The notes beneath the pieces are model-generated. The model saw only the letters and a program-made list of their open reading frames with translations, was not told the DNA's origin and did not search any database. This document shows, piece after piece, positions 17,682 through 25,922 of a stretch of DNA of 64,000 bases (position 1 is its first letter; every line of letters begins with the position of its first letter). This stretch comes from Metabacillus flavus (GTDB lineage: Bacteria; Bacillota; Bacilli; Bacillales; Bacillaceae). The stretch covers positions 434,001-498,000 of the forward strand of contig NZ_JAGVRK010000001.1 of NCBI RefSeq assembly GCF_018283675.1, read 5' to 3'. The translations under genes and the position numbers were made by a program.

Positions 17682-17888
17682 ATGAAAAAGTTCTTGGCGT
17701 CTTTAATAGCGGGTGTATTACTAATTGGCATGGCCGTTCCTGCAGCCTCGAAAGCCTCAACCACCACGTATGTAAGCAGGGACTCAAAAGTCTCAGTAGA
17801 TGTTATATCGGACATTTCTGAAAAAAGAGTAGTAGTAACATTTGACGGCTACAGGTTTAGCTGCGCTTGGTGCAACGGCATGGACTAG
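17682..17888 (+). CDS. Small secreted peptide with a C-terminal CxxC
   Basis: 68 residues. Residues 1-26 are a typical signal peptide (MKKFLASLIAGVLLIGMAVP, then AxA-type cleavage region). The mature part is about 42 residues and ends FSCAWCNGMD. GAGGT is 5 nt before the ATG at 17682. It could be a complete small cysteine peptide or the start of a truncated longer protein; no continuation in another frame was recognised before the gene at 17929. Confidence 0.5.
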   Translation: MKKFLASLIAGVLLIGMAVPAASKASTTTYVSRDSKVSVDVISDISEKRVVVTFDGYRFSCAWCNGMD

Positions 17889-17928
17889 ACCGCTTTCCAT
17901 TATTTTGGGTGTTTGATAACTGGAGTAA

Positions 17929-18402
17929 TTAAATCTTAAAAACTTCTTCCCTAAAATAATCCAAACATTCATTAATCTGGAACAAATCATAAATCCCTTT
18001 CTCCACAAAATATTTAACAATCAAATCCCTGTCTTCACTATAGGATATGGAGTATCCTGCAGCAGACAAAAGGTCTTCCAATTCATCCATGTCTAACTCC
18101 ATTGCCAAAGCCAGTGAGAGGGCGGTCTTCTTGCGCGGCCTGTATCCGCTGGCTCTCATCTTGGAAAAGTGCCTGCGGTCGATCCCCGCTTTTTTATATA
18201 GTTCTGAATCTGTTAAGGCTTTTTTCTCTAAGAATTCAAATAAAATTTGGTTAAAACCCGGTTTTCTATTTTTATTTAGAAATTCTGCAATTTCCGCTTG
18301 AATTGGCTGATGGGTAGTGTAATTCTCATAAAGAATAAAGCTTGTTTCCCTGTGAGTTCGAAGGTATTCCTCTATTTCATGCAGTACTTTTTTATCCATC
18401 AT
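17929..18402 (-). CDS. HTH (XRE-like) protein divergent from a vWA gene
   Basis: About 157 residues from ATG 18402 (MMDKKVLHEIEEYLRTH), with GGGGGAAG 10 nt upstream. A start at 18465 is less likely because TATAAT lies only a few bases before it and no ribosome site is present. The N-terminus is helical. Residues about 60-115 contain LTDSELYKKAGIDRRHFSKM, the helix-turn-helix of an XRE-like fold. A conserved C-terminal segment has DRDLIVKYFVEKGIYDLFQI. It probably regulates, or partners with, the vWA protein encoded divergently at 18503. Confidence 0.75.
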   Translation of the reverse strand: MMDKKVLHEIEEYLRTHRETSFILYENYTTHQPIQAEIAEFLNKNRKPGFNQILFEFLEKKALTDSELYKKAGIDRRHFSKMRASGYRPRKKTALSLALAMELDMDELEDLLSAAGYSISYSEDRDLIVKYFVEKGIYDLFQINECLDYFREEVFKI

Positions 18403-18502
18403 CTGATCTATGCTTCCCCCTAAAAATGTCGCTTTGCAGGCGACCACTTCCGGTCTTTTTTTCATTATGATTATATCATGCTAAATGGAGAGGGGAATTA
18501 CA

Positions 18503-19084
18503 ATGAAAGCTGGCTTAATGGAGATCGTGTTCCTGCTTGACCGCAGCGGATCAATGGCAGGACTGGAAAAGGAAACAATCGAAGGCTTTAATTCACTTAT
18601 AAAACAGCAAACGGAACGGGAAGGCGAAACGAATGTTACAGCCGTTCTATTTGATGATCAATATGAGGTTCTCTGGAATGGAGCAGACGCAAAGAAGGTA
18701 TCGCTGTCAAAAGAAAATTACGATGTACGGGGATGTACCGCATTGCTGGATGCGATTGGCAAGGCGATTTTGGAAGTGGGAAGCAGGCTTCAGCATACTG
18801 AGGAAAATCAGAGACCGGATAAAGTCATGTTCGTCATCACTACGGATGGCATGGAGAATGCCAGCAGAGAATTTACTCATGACAAGGTCAAAGATCTGAT
18901 CATCCATCAGCGTAAAAAATACAATTGGGAGTTTCTATTTTTAGGAGCGAATATCGATGCGTTTCATGAAGCGAATCTACTTGGAGTCCAGCAAGATATG
19001 GTTCATGAGTTCACAGCATCAGCGGCTGGAATAGAAGCGATGTATTCCAGCGTGCAAGAATCGATCACCAAAATCGTGGAATAG
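18503..19084 (+). CDS. von Willebrand factor A domain protein (TerF/YegL-like)
   Basis: 193 residues, one vWA domain. The metal-ion site is visible: DRSGS (Asp13, Ser15, Ser17), Thr in RGCTALLDAI (about 79) and Asp in VITTDGMENAS. No signal peptide, so cytoplasmic. ATG 18503 is chosen because GGAGAGGGG lies just upstream; the ATG at 18485 is part of that site. It is followed 16 bp later by a small gene in the same operon. Partners unknown; such proteins often occur with HTH proteins as here. Confidence 0.85.
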   Translation: MKAGLMEIVFLLDRSGSMAGLEKETIEGFNSLIKQQTEREGETNVTAVLFDDQYEVLWNGADAKKVSLSKENYDVRGCTALLDAIGKAILEVGSRLQHTEENQRPDKVMFVITTDGMENASREFTHDKVKDLIIHQRKKYNWEFLFLGANIDAFHEANLLGVQQDMVHEFTASAAGIEAMYSSVQESITKIVE

Positions 19085-19100
19085 AACAAGGGGAATTAAG

Positions 19101-19343
19101 ATGAATTTTTTGGATTGGAAACTTGAGATGGGTGAAACGTTGAACCCCATTACAGATGGAGAAAATAAGAAAATGGTCATTTTGGACAGAGATGAGGATA
19201 CAATTCATGCTGTCCTGGAATTAGGCGAGGAAAATAATTTAATCATTCATCCTCAATGGAGAATTACAATTGAAGTAGCAGGGGACAAACATTTGCGCTT
19301 CTCTACACCACTTGCGCAATATAAAAGATATATAGAAAGATAG
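19101..19343 (+). CDS. Conserved small protein, unknown function
   Basis: 80 residues, soluble and acidic, starts MNFLDWKLEMGETLNPITDG. AAGGGG lies 7 nt upstream of ATG 19101. In operon with the vWA gene (16-bp gap). No domain recognised. Confidence 0.65.
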   Translation: MNFLDWKLEMGETLNPITDGENKKMVILDRDEDTIHAVLELGEENNLIIHPQWRITIEVAGDKHLRFSTPLAQYKRYIER

Positions 19344-19419
19344 GGAGCATCCATATGGTTTACTCCACCTCCAAATGGGAACTTGAAGGATAGAGCATTT
19401 ACAAAAGGAGGAACCTGAA

Positions 19420-20205
19420 ATGAGCAAAACCATCTTCATCACAGGCGCAGGAACCGGACTGGGCAGAGGCGCAGCACTCGGTCTAGCAAAAAAAGGCCAT
19501 CACGTCATCGCAGCAACGGAAATCACCGCCCAGAAAACAGACTTAATGCAGGAAGCACAGAGACAGGGTCTCGATATGGAAGTTTTTAAACTGGATATCA
19601 CCAATGAACGGGATCGGGCTCAGATCGAGAAATACGATATTGATGTATTTGTCGCGAATGCGGCGATCAATGAAGGGGGTCCACTTGCAGAAGTGCCGAT
19701 GGACCGGTTCCGTGCCCTTTTTGAAGTGAACGTGTTCGCAACGCTTGAGACCGTTCAGATTGCAGCCCGGAACATGGTGGAGAGGGGCAGCGGGAAAATC
19801 ATTTTCATGAGTTCAATGGCAGGAATTTCTGCCACTCCGTATGTTGGCCCTTATACCGCAACAAAGCATGCGATTGAGGGAATCGCCCAAACGATGCAGG
19901 CTGAGCTGGTAGACTTCGGTGTGCAGGTCGCAACCATTAATCCAGGGGCGTACGACACAGGCTTTAATGACCGGAGCGCGGAAGAAAAATGGAAGTGGTT
20001 CGATGAGAAAGAACACTTTACTAAGAAAGAAGATATGCTGCAGCAGGCGGAAGGGCTGAAAAATCAGTTTGATCCGCAGGACATGATTGAAAAAATGATC
20101 GAAATCATCCCAGCAGACCACCACAAATTCCGCACCGTCCACCCGGAAGAAACAGAGAAACAACTGGAGGAAACGGAGCAGGAACGGTGGAAAATGGAAA
20201 TTTGA
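19420..20205 (+). CDS. SDR-family oxidoreductase
   Basis: 261 residues, Rossmann fold. TGAGTGLG (8-15) binds NAD(P); the NAA motif is present (VANAAIN), catalytic Ser is in IIFMSSMAG and the Tyr-x-x-x-Lys pair is YTATK. The C-terminus is rich in Glu and Lys. AAAGGAGG before ATG 19420. Substrate unknown. Confidence 0.9.
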   Translation: MSKTIFITGAGTGLGRGAALGLAKKGHHVIAATEITAQKTDLMQEAQRQGLDMEVFKLDITNERDRAQIEKYDIDVFVANAAINEGGPLAEVPMDRFRALFEVNVFATLETVQIAARNMVERGSGKIIFMSSMAGISATPYVGPYTATKHAIEGIAQTMQAELVDFGVQVATINPGAYDTGFNDRSAEEKWKWFDEKEHFTKKEDMLQQAEGLKNQFDPQDMIEKMIEIIPADHHKFRTVHPEETEKQLEETEQERWKMEI

Positions 20206-20225
20206 TACAGCTTTGTGTCATGAAA

Positions 20226-20260
20226 AAAGACGGACCCTCGAAAATATGGGTCCGTCTTTG
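20226..20260. terminator. Bidirectional terminator
   Basis: AAAGACGGACCC / GGGTCCGTCTTT, 12-bp stem. It lies between the convergent SDR and HD-GYP genes. Confidence 0.85.
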
Positions 20261-20292
20261 CTATCTGATTTTTTCAGCAGTCCGTAATGATT

Positions 20293-21201
20293 CTAATCTT
20301 TCGGAAGAATCCCTTCAGAAATGAGCACTTGCTCAAGGGCATCCACAATCGGCCCCCTGTAATGGCGGTTCGTTAAGCTCTTTATTTCTTTCATGGCATC
20401 AACGGGATTCAAGCCTTTCCTGTAGACCCGGTCAGAGGTCATGGCATCGTATGTGTCTGCAATGGCAATGATTTGGGCTTCGGTTGAGATTTGGTCTCCT
20501 TTTAGCCCGTATGGATATCCAGATCCATCGAGCCTTTCGTGATGGTGAAGGATAATGTTGCTAATATGATCATAGTATGTGGATTTTACCATTTGGGCTC
20601 CATCATAAGAGTGCTTTTTTAAGATTTCAAATTCTTTCGGAGTGAGTTTATCGGGCTTGTTCAGTATTTCTTCGGGAACATGTATTTTTCCAACGTCATG
20701 GAAAAGCGAGGCATAATATAAGTTTTCAAGCTGATCCTTCGTAAGCTGAAGGTGCTTGGCAATTTGGACAGAGCACGTTTGCACGCGGGCACTGTGCTGA
20801 TAAGTATATGAGTCCTTTTCTTCTACCTGTTTAACAATTTTTGTAATCTCTTCAATATTTTTGCTCATGTAATGAAAAACAGGCTGAGTAATAAACCAAA
20901 GCATTCTCATTTCGGTTTCCGCTTTAAAATAGGTGGCTTCTTTTAATTGATGCAGATAAAAATAGTCACCGGACTTCAAATTTTCTCCCGAATCTTTACA
21001 TACACAATGACCGGATAGGATATAAAAGAACTCCATCAATTCTGGTGTGTCACCAGGATGCACATAAAAGGTCTTCCCCTCAAGGATGGTTTGCAAAATG
21101 ACCTCAGCACCGTCTCCCTTAGCAAGCAAACTGTACTCAGAGCTGATATCTGTTGCTTTTTCTAAAAAATCACCTTGAAAACCGAGATGAAGACCCTTCA
21201 T
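20293..21201 (-). CDS. HD-GYP domain phosphodiesterase with cupin-like N-terminus
   Basis: About 302 residues. Residues about 25-105 resemble a cupin-type sensor barrel (VHPGDTPELMEFFYILSG). The HD-GYP domain follows, with SLFHDVGKIHVP (HD about 168-169), HHHERLDGSGYPYGLKG (GYP motif) and AIADTYDAMTSDR. Family members hydrolyse cyclic di-GMP or related nucleotides. ATG 21201 has better spacing to GGAGG than ATG 21207. It lies 12-18 bp downstream of a secreted coiled-coil protein gene; the two form an operon. Ligand of the cupin part unknown. Confidence 0.85.
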   Translation of the reverse strand: MKGLHLGFQGDFLEKATDISSEYSLLAKGDGAEVILQTILEGKTFYVHPGDTPELMEFFYILSGHCVCKDSGENLKSGDYFYLHQLKEATYFKAETEMRMLWFITQPVFHYMSKNIEEITKIVKQVEEKDSYTYQHSARVQTCSVQIAKHLQLTKDQLENLYYASLFHDVGKIHVPEEILNKPDKLTPKEFEILKKHSYDGAQMVKSTYYDHISNIILHHHERLDGSGYPYGLKGDQISTEAQIIAIADTYDAMTSDRVYRKGLNPVDAMKEIKSLTNRHYRGPIVDALEQVLISEGILPKD

Positions 21202-21219
21202 GTACATTTGCCTCCGTTC

Positions 21220-21909
21220 TTAGTGGCAGACCTTAATCGGATCAATCCAGACTAAACGGCCTCCCAATTCAACCAAAGTCCACGAAGCTTCAGCTTGGAT
21301 GCCTTTTTCTGCTGCTTTTTGAATCATGTCGTTCGACATTTTAAGAGTCGTATCATATAAGTCTGTTATTAATTTATCAAGATCGCGTGTGAATTTTTCA
21401 GTGCGGTCATTGTATTTTTCTGCTTTTTTGTCCAGTCTTTCTTTCAGCTTGGCCATTTTTTCGTCCAGTTTCTTTTTCTCTTTTCCTTCTTCAGGAGCTA
21501 AAAGAGAAAGAGCGTCTAATTCTTCTTTAAGAGAAGCCATTTTGGCGCTGATTTTAGCTGTTTCTGCTTCCAGTTTACCATTAAGTGCAGCTAATTCCTT
21601 CTGAATTTTTTCGATTTTAACAGAATCGTTTGTTTTGGATAAATCGCTTTCAAGCTTGCCCGCTTGTTCTTTCAGCTTTACCACCGTGTCGCCTTCTTCT
21701 AATTTCTGAATATCGGCTAAATAAGCTGCTTCAAGTGCGTCAGCTTCGATGACCGCTTTTGCAATTTTCGCTTCAATGTCTGTGTTCGTTTTCTCGATAG
21801 AGGCCATTACTTTATCAACATCGGCAGAGCTAGTGGCTGCAAGTGCGCTTGTTCCAAAAGACGCTGACAGCATTACAGAAATTGAGATGACTAGAGCTTT
21901 TTTTAACAT
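21220..21909 (-). CDS. Secreted coiled-coil protein
   Basis: 229 residues: signal peptide (1-24, ending SALAA), then almost continuous charged alpha-helix with heptad character (residues about 30-195) and a short C-terminal segment SWTLVELGGRLVWIDPIKVCH that ends with a lone Cys. No known domain. GGAGGG before ATG 21909. First gene of an operon with the HD-GYP protein; the pairing suggests a signalling or surface function, but this is inference. The 21910-22215 stretch holds only an AT-rich leader with a TATACT box near 22085. Confidence 0.65.
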   Translation of the reverse strand: MLKKALVISISVMLSASFGTSALAATSSADVDKVMASIEKTNTDIEAKIAKAVIEADALEAAYLADIQKLEEGDTVVKLKEQAGKLESDLSKTNDSVKIEKIQKELAALNGKLEAETAKISAKMASLKEELDALSLLAPEEGKEKKKLDEKMAKLKERLDKKAEKYNDRTEKFTRDLDKLITDLYDTTLKMSNDMIQKAAEKGIQAEASWTLVELGGRLVWIDPIKVCH

Positions 21910-22215
21910 GTTTTTTCCCTCCGTTTTTTGATCCCTTAAGGCCTTTCAAGAGGTATTTAAGAGGCAGTGACAGATGGAGACTCATGCAGCATGCTCAAAT
22001 GGTGTAAAGGAAATTTGCTCCGAATGCTTTGCATCCTAATTCTTTCATTGAATGAGCCCAGCAGGAAATATGATTCGAAAATTAGTATAAACTATCTAGT
22101 AGTATTTGACTATCAATAATTGCTTTATAAAGAACGATAATCTAAGAAAATTCAATATATTGAAAATATGTGTTTCTTTATGTCGAATATAGGGTATATA
22201 TTTTGTTACTTTTTT

Positions 22216-22644
22216 TCAGACCTTGAAAAACGGCTTGTATTCTAGTGAAGAGGACAAATTAATCAAAGTGGAGGGCTGGCCATATTCCATAGCGGCATCA
22301 ATGAAATCCTCCAATGTATGAACAGATTCGGTGACGACTTTTACAAGGTAGCTGTACTGTCCGGCAAGCCTGTGGCATTCCATCACCTCCGGATGACCAC
22401 TGCAGAATTCGCGGAAGGCCTTGCATCTTTTTGAATCAAATAAAATAAAAGCCGTGACGTATTTATTGATTTTCTCCGGGTTAATTACGGCTCGATAGCC
22501 GGTAATTACTCCTTTATCCTCAAGCTTTTTAACCCGTTCCTTAACGGCCGGCACAGACAAATTGATCCGTTGGCCAAGCTCCGTCATGGAAATACGCGCA
22601 TCCTCCTGAAGATAAAAAATGATTTTTTGGTCCAATGCATCCAT
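22216..22644 (-). CDS. Lrp/AsnC-family transcriptional regulator
   Basis: 142 residues. N-terminal winged HTH (MDALDQKIIFYLQEDARISM..., recognition helix near residues 29-45), then the RAM ligand-binding domain with VMECHRLAGQYSYLVKV. AGGAGG before ATG 22644. Divergent from the isochorismatase-type gene at 22793, which it may control. Effector probably an amino acid. Confidence 0.9.
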   Translation of the reverse strand: MDALDQKIIFYLQEDARISMTELGQRINLSVPAVKERVKKLEDKGVITGYRAVINPEKINKYVTAFILFDSKRCKAFREFCSGHPEVMECHRLAGQYSYLVKVVTESVHTLEDFIDAAMEYGQPSTLINLSSSLEYKPFFKV

Positions 22645-22792
22645 TTAAATAGACCTCCTTAAAATATTAATCTATGAAGTATAAAGAGCGTAAAAAATGA
22701 AGTTTTTTTCTGCAATTACCTCATAAACTGTATGTTAAATGATTCCAATTCGAAATACAATAAAAGGGCAAACAGATAGGAGGGGATGAGCT

Positions 22793-23365
22793 GTGGATAG
22801 ACGTACTCCACTGCTGATCATAGATGTTCAGAAAGCCTTCGATGACCCAAGCTGGGGGAGAAGGAACAATGAACATGCAGAAAAGAACATTGCTGGATTG
22901 CTGCATGCATGGAGAAAATCGAAAATGCCTGTTATTCATGTTGCACATAAATCCAATCAACCTCACTCCTTATTTTTCAGAGGGAGCGATTCCAGCAGAA
23001 TAAAAGAGATCGTTCTGCCTGAATCGGATGAAATCATCATTGAGAAGTCTGTAAACAGTGCTTTTATCGGAACCAATTTAGAATTGATTTTGCATGAACT
23101 TGGATGCAAACGAATCATCATTTGCGGATTGACGACGAATCATTGTGTGGAAACGACGACTAGAATGGCGGGAAATCTTAGGTTTAACCCTATCCTTGTC
23201 TCAGATGCAACTGCCGCTTTTGACCGGACTGGTCCTGATGGCAGACGGTACAGGGCAGAAGACATTCACCAAATGACCCTTGTTAATCTGCATGAAGAAT
23301 TTGCGGAAATCCGAACGGCAGAAGAAATATTGAGAAGAGAGAGGAGCTTGAATAATGGGGCTTGA
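22793..23365 (+). CDS. Isochorismatase-family cysteine hydrolase
   Basis: 190 residues. Catalytic residues fit the family: Asp11 (IIDVQ), Lys85 (IIEKSVNSAF) and Cys118 (GLTTNHCVETT). Family members hydrolyse amides such as nicotinamide, or isochorismate; the exact substrate is open. GTG start 22793 behind AGGAGGGG. It overlaps the DUF1272 gene by 11 bp, so the two are translated together. Divergent from an Lrp regulator. Confidence 0.88.
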   Translation: MDRRTPLLIIDVQKAFDDPSWGRRNNEHAEKNIAGLLHAWRKSKMPVIHVAHKSNQPHSLFFRGSDSSRIKEIVLPESDEIIIEKSVNSAFIGTNLELILHELGCKRIIICGLTTNHCVETTTRMAGNLRFNPILVSDATAAFDRTGPDGRRYRAEDIHQMTLVNLHEEFAEIRTAEEILRRERSLNNGA

Positions 23366-23555
23366 AATGAGAACGAATTGTGAGAGATGCGAACATACAC
23401 TGGATGCGCATTCCATCGCTTATATATGCATCCATGAATGTACGTTTTGCGAAGATTGTACGGCGGAAATGTACGGTGTATGCCCGAATTGCGGAGGAGA
23501 ATTGGTTCAGCGGCCAAGAGCGGGTGGCGCCTGTCCGGTTGGCGGACCCAAATAA
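23355..23555 (+). CDS. DUF1272 zinc-ribbon-like protein
   Basis: 66 residues with four CxxC pairs or half-pairs: CERC, CIHECTFCEDC and CPNC, in the order of the DUF1272 family (MGLEMRTNCERC start, CPNCGGELVQRP end). Probably binds zinc. ATG 23355 lies inside the end of the hydrolase gene, with GAGAGGAG upstream. Function unknown. Confidence 0.85.
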   Translation: MGLEMRTNCERCEHTLDAHSIAYICIHECTFCEDCTAEMYGVCPNCGGELVQRPRAGGACPVGGPK

Positions 23556-23683
23556 ATTCCATTGCATACTTAGGAGGTTCGTTCCTTATTTCTATGTCGA
23601 ATCACTGGGATCTGCCCTTGAAAATTGATATAGAAAGGACAGAAGTCTATACTTATCAGTAGACTTTTCCTAGGAGTGACCCC

Positions 23684-24307
23684 ATGAAGGAAGCCTATTA
23701 CGACCACATCATGAATGTGAAAACGGAAAGATACCAAAAAGAAATCCTGCAAGCCGTGCACTATCATTATCACCGCTATGAGCCGACTCCCTATCGCGCG
23801 CTCGACGCCTTATTTGAATATTATAAGCTTGAGAGCGGCGATCACGTGGTCGATTTCGGCTGCGGAATGGGACGTTTAATTTTCTATATCCATTATCATT
23901 TCAATGCCTCCGTTACCGGAATTGAAATGAATGAAGGGCTGTATGAATCCGCTCTAGAAAACCTGGATCGCTACGGTAAAAAAACTAAAAAGAACAAAGA
24001 CAAAATTAATTTCCAATGTTGTCTTGCAGAGGAATATTCCATTACAGACCAAGATAACCGTTTTTACTTCTTCAACCCGTTTTCCATCCAAGTGTTCATC
24101 AAAATCGTTAACAATATCCTGCTTTCAGTAGAAAAAGAACCTCGGGAAACGGAACTGGTTTTGTATTATCCTTCCGAGGAATACATTCTCTTTTTGGAGA
24201 ACCAGACAGGCTATGAGCTGAAAGAAGAAGTGTATGTACCGGAGCTTTATGACACCAATCCGGCGGAAAAGTTTATGATTTACAGGCTGTCCTTCCTGAA
24301 GGATTAA
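23684..24307 (+). CDS. Class I SAM-dependent methyltransferase
   Basis: 207 residues. Motif I VVDFGCGMGRL (about 56-66), acidic loop GIEMNEGL, then NPFSIQVF in place of the common NPPY. TAGGAG before ATG 23684. Monocistronic. Substrate not recognisable. Array 3 begins 35 bp after its stop. Confidence 0.82.
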   Translation: MKEAYYDHIMNVKTERYQKEILQAVHYHYHRYEPTPYRALDALFEYYKLESGDHVVDFGCGMGRLIFYIHYHFNASVTGIEMNEGLYESALENLDRYGKKTKKNKDKINFQCCLAEEYSITDQDNRFYFFNPFSIQVFIKIVNNILLSVEKEPRETELVLYYPSEEYILFLENQTGYELKEEVYVPELYDTNPAEKFMIYRLSFLKD

Positions 24308-24341
24308 AATGATCAGTAAAGAATGGCTATCTCTCAATGGA

Positions 24342-24456
24342 TTCCGCATAAGTGAGCCATTTTTCATCATAAAGTGAATAATATTCATCATAAACAGGGC
24401 ATTTTTCATCATAAATGTTAAAAATTCATCATAACTTGAAAAAAATTCATCATAAC
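24342..24456 (-). repeat. Phased short-repeat array 3 (CTTATGATGAA units, reversed)
   Basis: TTCATCATAA(A/C) units start at 24363, 24384, 24405, 24425 and 24446, with a degenerate TTCCGCATAAG at 24342. Spacing 20-21 bp. It is the complement of arrays 1 and 2, again with six units. An open frame on the minus strand across it has no ribosome binding site and reads low-complexity MM/KN/DEF repeats. Confidence 0.9.
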
Positions 24457-24575
24457 GCGCCAAATGCAATTCCTGGTGATAAATCAGCCATTATTTTCAG
24501 TGGAATCGATAAGATCAACTTTTTGATGGGGGGCAAAATGGATCAAGCATCCTTTCCCGATAAATATGCAGTATG

Positions 24576-24613
24576 AAAGAGCCAGCAGAAGCAACGTTCT
24601 CCTGGCTTTTTTT
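24576..24613 (+). terminator. Intrinsic terminator
   Basis: AGCCAG-c-AGAA pairs with TTCT-c-CTGGCT around GCAACG, followed by TTTTTTT. Confidence 0.75.
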
Positions 24614-24623
24614 ATTATTTGGG

Positions 24624-25002
24624 TCTGTTAAATCCTGATGTTGATTTTTAACACCTGTGATATGGAGTGGAATCCGCGAGACTCCTGCGGGAACAGCGGG
24701 ACAGGTGAGACCTCGCTGACGCAAAGCGACGAGTTATTATGAACGAAACTAGCCCCTTACTCGTAAAATCGTAGGTTAATTTGGTTAGACTGTTTTTGTC
24801 AAACAAAACCAAATCAGAGCTACATTACGGAAGGAGCTAGCTATTATGCAGGATACCATTAAATACGTAGGTTTAGACGTATCAAAAGAAAATATTGCCG
24901 TTGCGGTCGCAGAAGAATGACGGGAAGCAACAGGAGGCTCACCGCCCGCCCAAGGAAAGAAAAGCGCCTGCAACGGAAATCAACAGCCAAGTTTAACAGA
25001 GC
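24624..25002 (+). repeat. Dispersed Bacillus-type repeat, copy B (interrupted)
   Basis: Left part 24624-24733 (CTGTTAAATCC... to ...AAAGCGACGAG) and right part 24932-25002 (AGGAGGCTCACCGCCCGCC... to ...AAGTTTAACAGAGCC) together match the uninterrupted copy at 47758-47944. A 198-bp foreign segment lies between them. Confidence 0.8.
24734..24931 (+). mobile_element. IS110-family remnant (left end and first codons of transposase)
   Basis: After about 110 bp of non-coding DNA, GGAGC is followed by ATG 24846 and MQDTIKYVGLDVSKENIAV..., the typical first residues of IS110-type DEDD recombinases (YVGLDVSK). Frame stops at TGA 24918, where a Gly codon would be expected. Only about 27 codons remain. 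The non-coding part contains an ATTTGGTT/AACCAAAT stem with an inner GAC/GTC pair, in the region where IS110 elements encode their bridge RNA. The recombinase cannot be functional. Confidence 0.75.
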
Positions 25003-25695
25003 CTATAATTTGGAAAGAAAGCTTTCAACTGCCGCTAAAAATTCAGGCAGCTTTTCATCATGCACAAAGTGCCCGGCACTTTCAATCGTCACGAGTTCGC
25101 AATTCGGAATAAGCCCCGATACTTCCTTCAATTTATCTTGAGGAATGTGACTGGCCCCGCCGCCGATGATAAGAGTCGGAACAGTAATGTCCGGAAGGCG
25201 CGTCCACCATTCAGGGTTAGGCACATTCAGCTGCTGCATAATGGAAGGCACCACAGGCCAATCAAACGGGAGCGGATCCGAAGGTTCGGAGGGAATATCC
25301 AATGGCTTATCCGGAAATGGAGGCGGCGTGTCTTCAACAATTAACCGTTCCACCCTGGAAGGAAAGGATTCTGCAAAAAGATAGGATACCGTGCCGCCCA
25401 TGGAATGCCCCAATAGCGTAAAGGTCTCCAGATTCATCGCATCCGCAAAATGAAGCAGGTCCTCGCACATAAGCTCAAACGTGTATTGACCAGGTCTTGC
25501 ACTTCCGCCGTGCCCCCTTTGATCAAGTGCTAAAACGCGGTATTTTTCTCCCATAACAGACGCAGCACGATCCCACGACTCAGCACTCATTCCGAGTGCG
25601 TGAAGCGCAACAATCGGCGGGGCAGAAGCTTCCCCTGTTTCCCGATATTGAAAGGTGAGTCCATTTAAGTCCAAATGGTTTACTTGTGTTTCCAT
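25003..25695 (-). CDS. Alpha/beta hydrolase
   Basis: 230 residues. Nucleophile Ser98 in GHSMGG, oxyanion loop LHALGMS, acid in GGGASHIPQD and His in AGHFVHDEK near 208. Cap domain about 120-165 is Pro-rich (EDTPPPFPDKPLDIP). Cytoplasmic esterase or related hydrolase of unknown substrate. TAGGAG before ATG 25695. Confidence 0.88.
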   Translation of the reverse strand: METQVNHLDLNGLTFQYRETGEASAPPIVALHALGMSAESWDRAASVMGEKYRVLALDQRGHGGSARPGQYTFELMCEDLLHFADAMNLETFTLLGHSMGGTVSYLFAESFPSRVERLIVEDTPPPFPDKPLDIPSEPSDPLPFDWPVVPSIMQQLNVPNPEWWTRLPDITVPTLIIGGGASHIPQDKLKEVSGLIPNCELVTIESAGHFVHDEKLPEFLAAVESFLSKL

Positions 25696-25885
25696 TCGAT
25701 CATCTCCTAGGGCAGGCTTCGTTTTTAAAAGTCTGCTTGATTTACTAACTTTGATTCAATTCAGCAGATAGGGGGAAATTCCCTTCCAGCCAAAATATTT
25801 ATGCTAGCTCACAGTGGAGTATGCCTTGAATGAAGAACATGTCAGACAGCTTACGTATAATAAGCAGAAGCTGTATTTCGCTTTC

Positions 25886-25915
25886 TAGACATTTGCTTTT
25901 TGTATACGATATAAT
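25886..25915 (+). promoter_or_regulatory. Sigma-A promoter of the ArsR-type gene
   Basis: TAGACA (25886-25891), an 18-bp spacer and TATAAT (25910-25915). Transcription would begin at about 25922, next to the ATG at 25923. Confidence 0.65.
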
Positions 25916-25922
25916 ATGGCAC

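Noticed and set aside
24125-24469. 114-residue protein on the minus strand across array 3
   Set aside because: No ribosome binding site; the sequence is a low-complexity product of the 21-bp step and overlaps the methyltransferase gene.
24515-24724. Small proteins within the dispersed repeats (also 47751-47946 and 50507-50692)
   Set aside because: These frames are products of the repeat sequence itself and occur on both strands.
24734-24931. Active IS110 element
   Set aside because: Only about 27 transposase codons remain, with a stop at codon 25.
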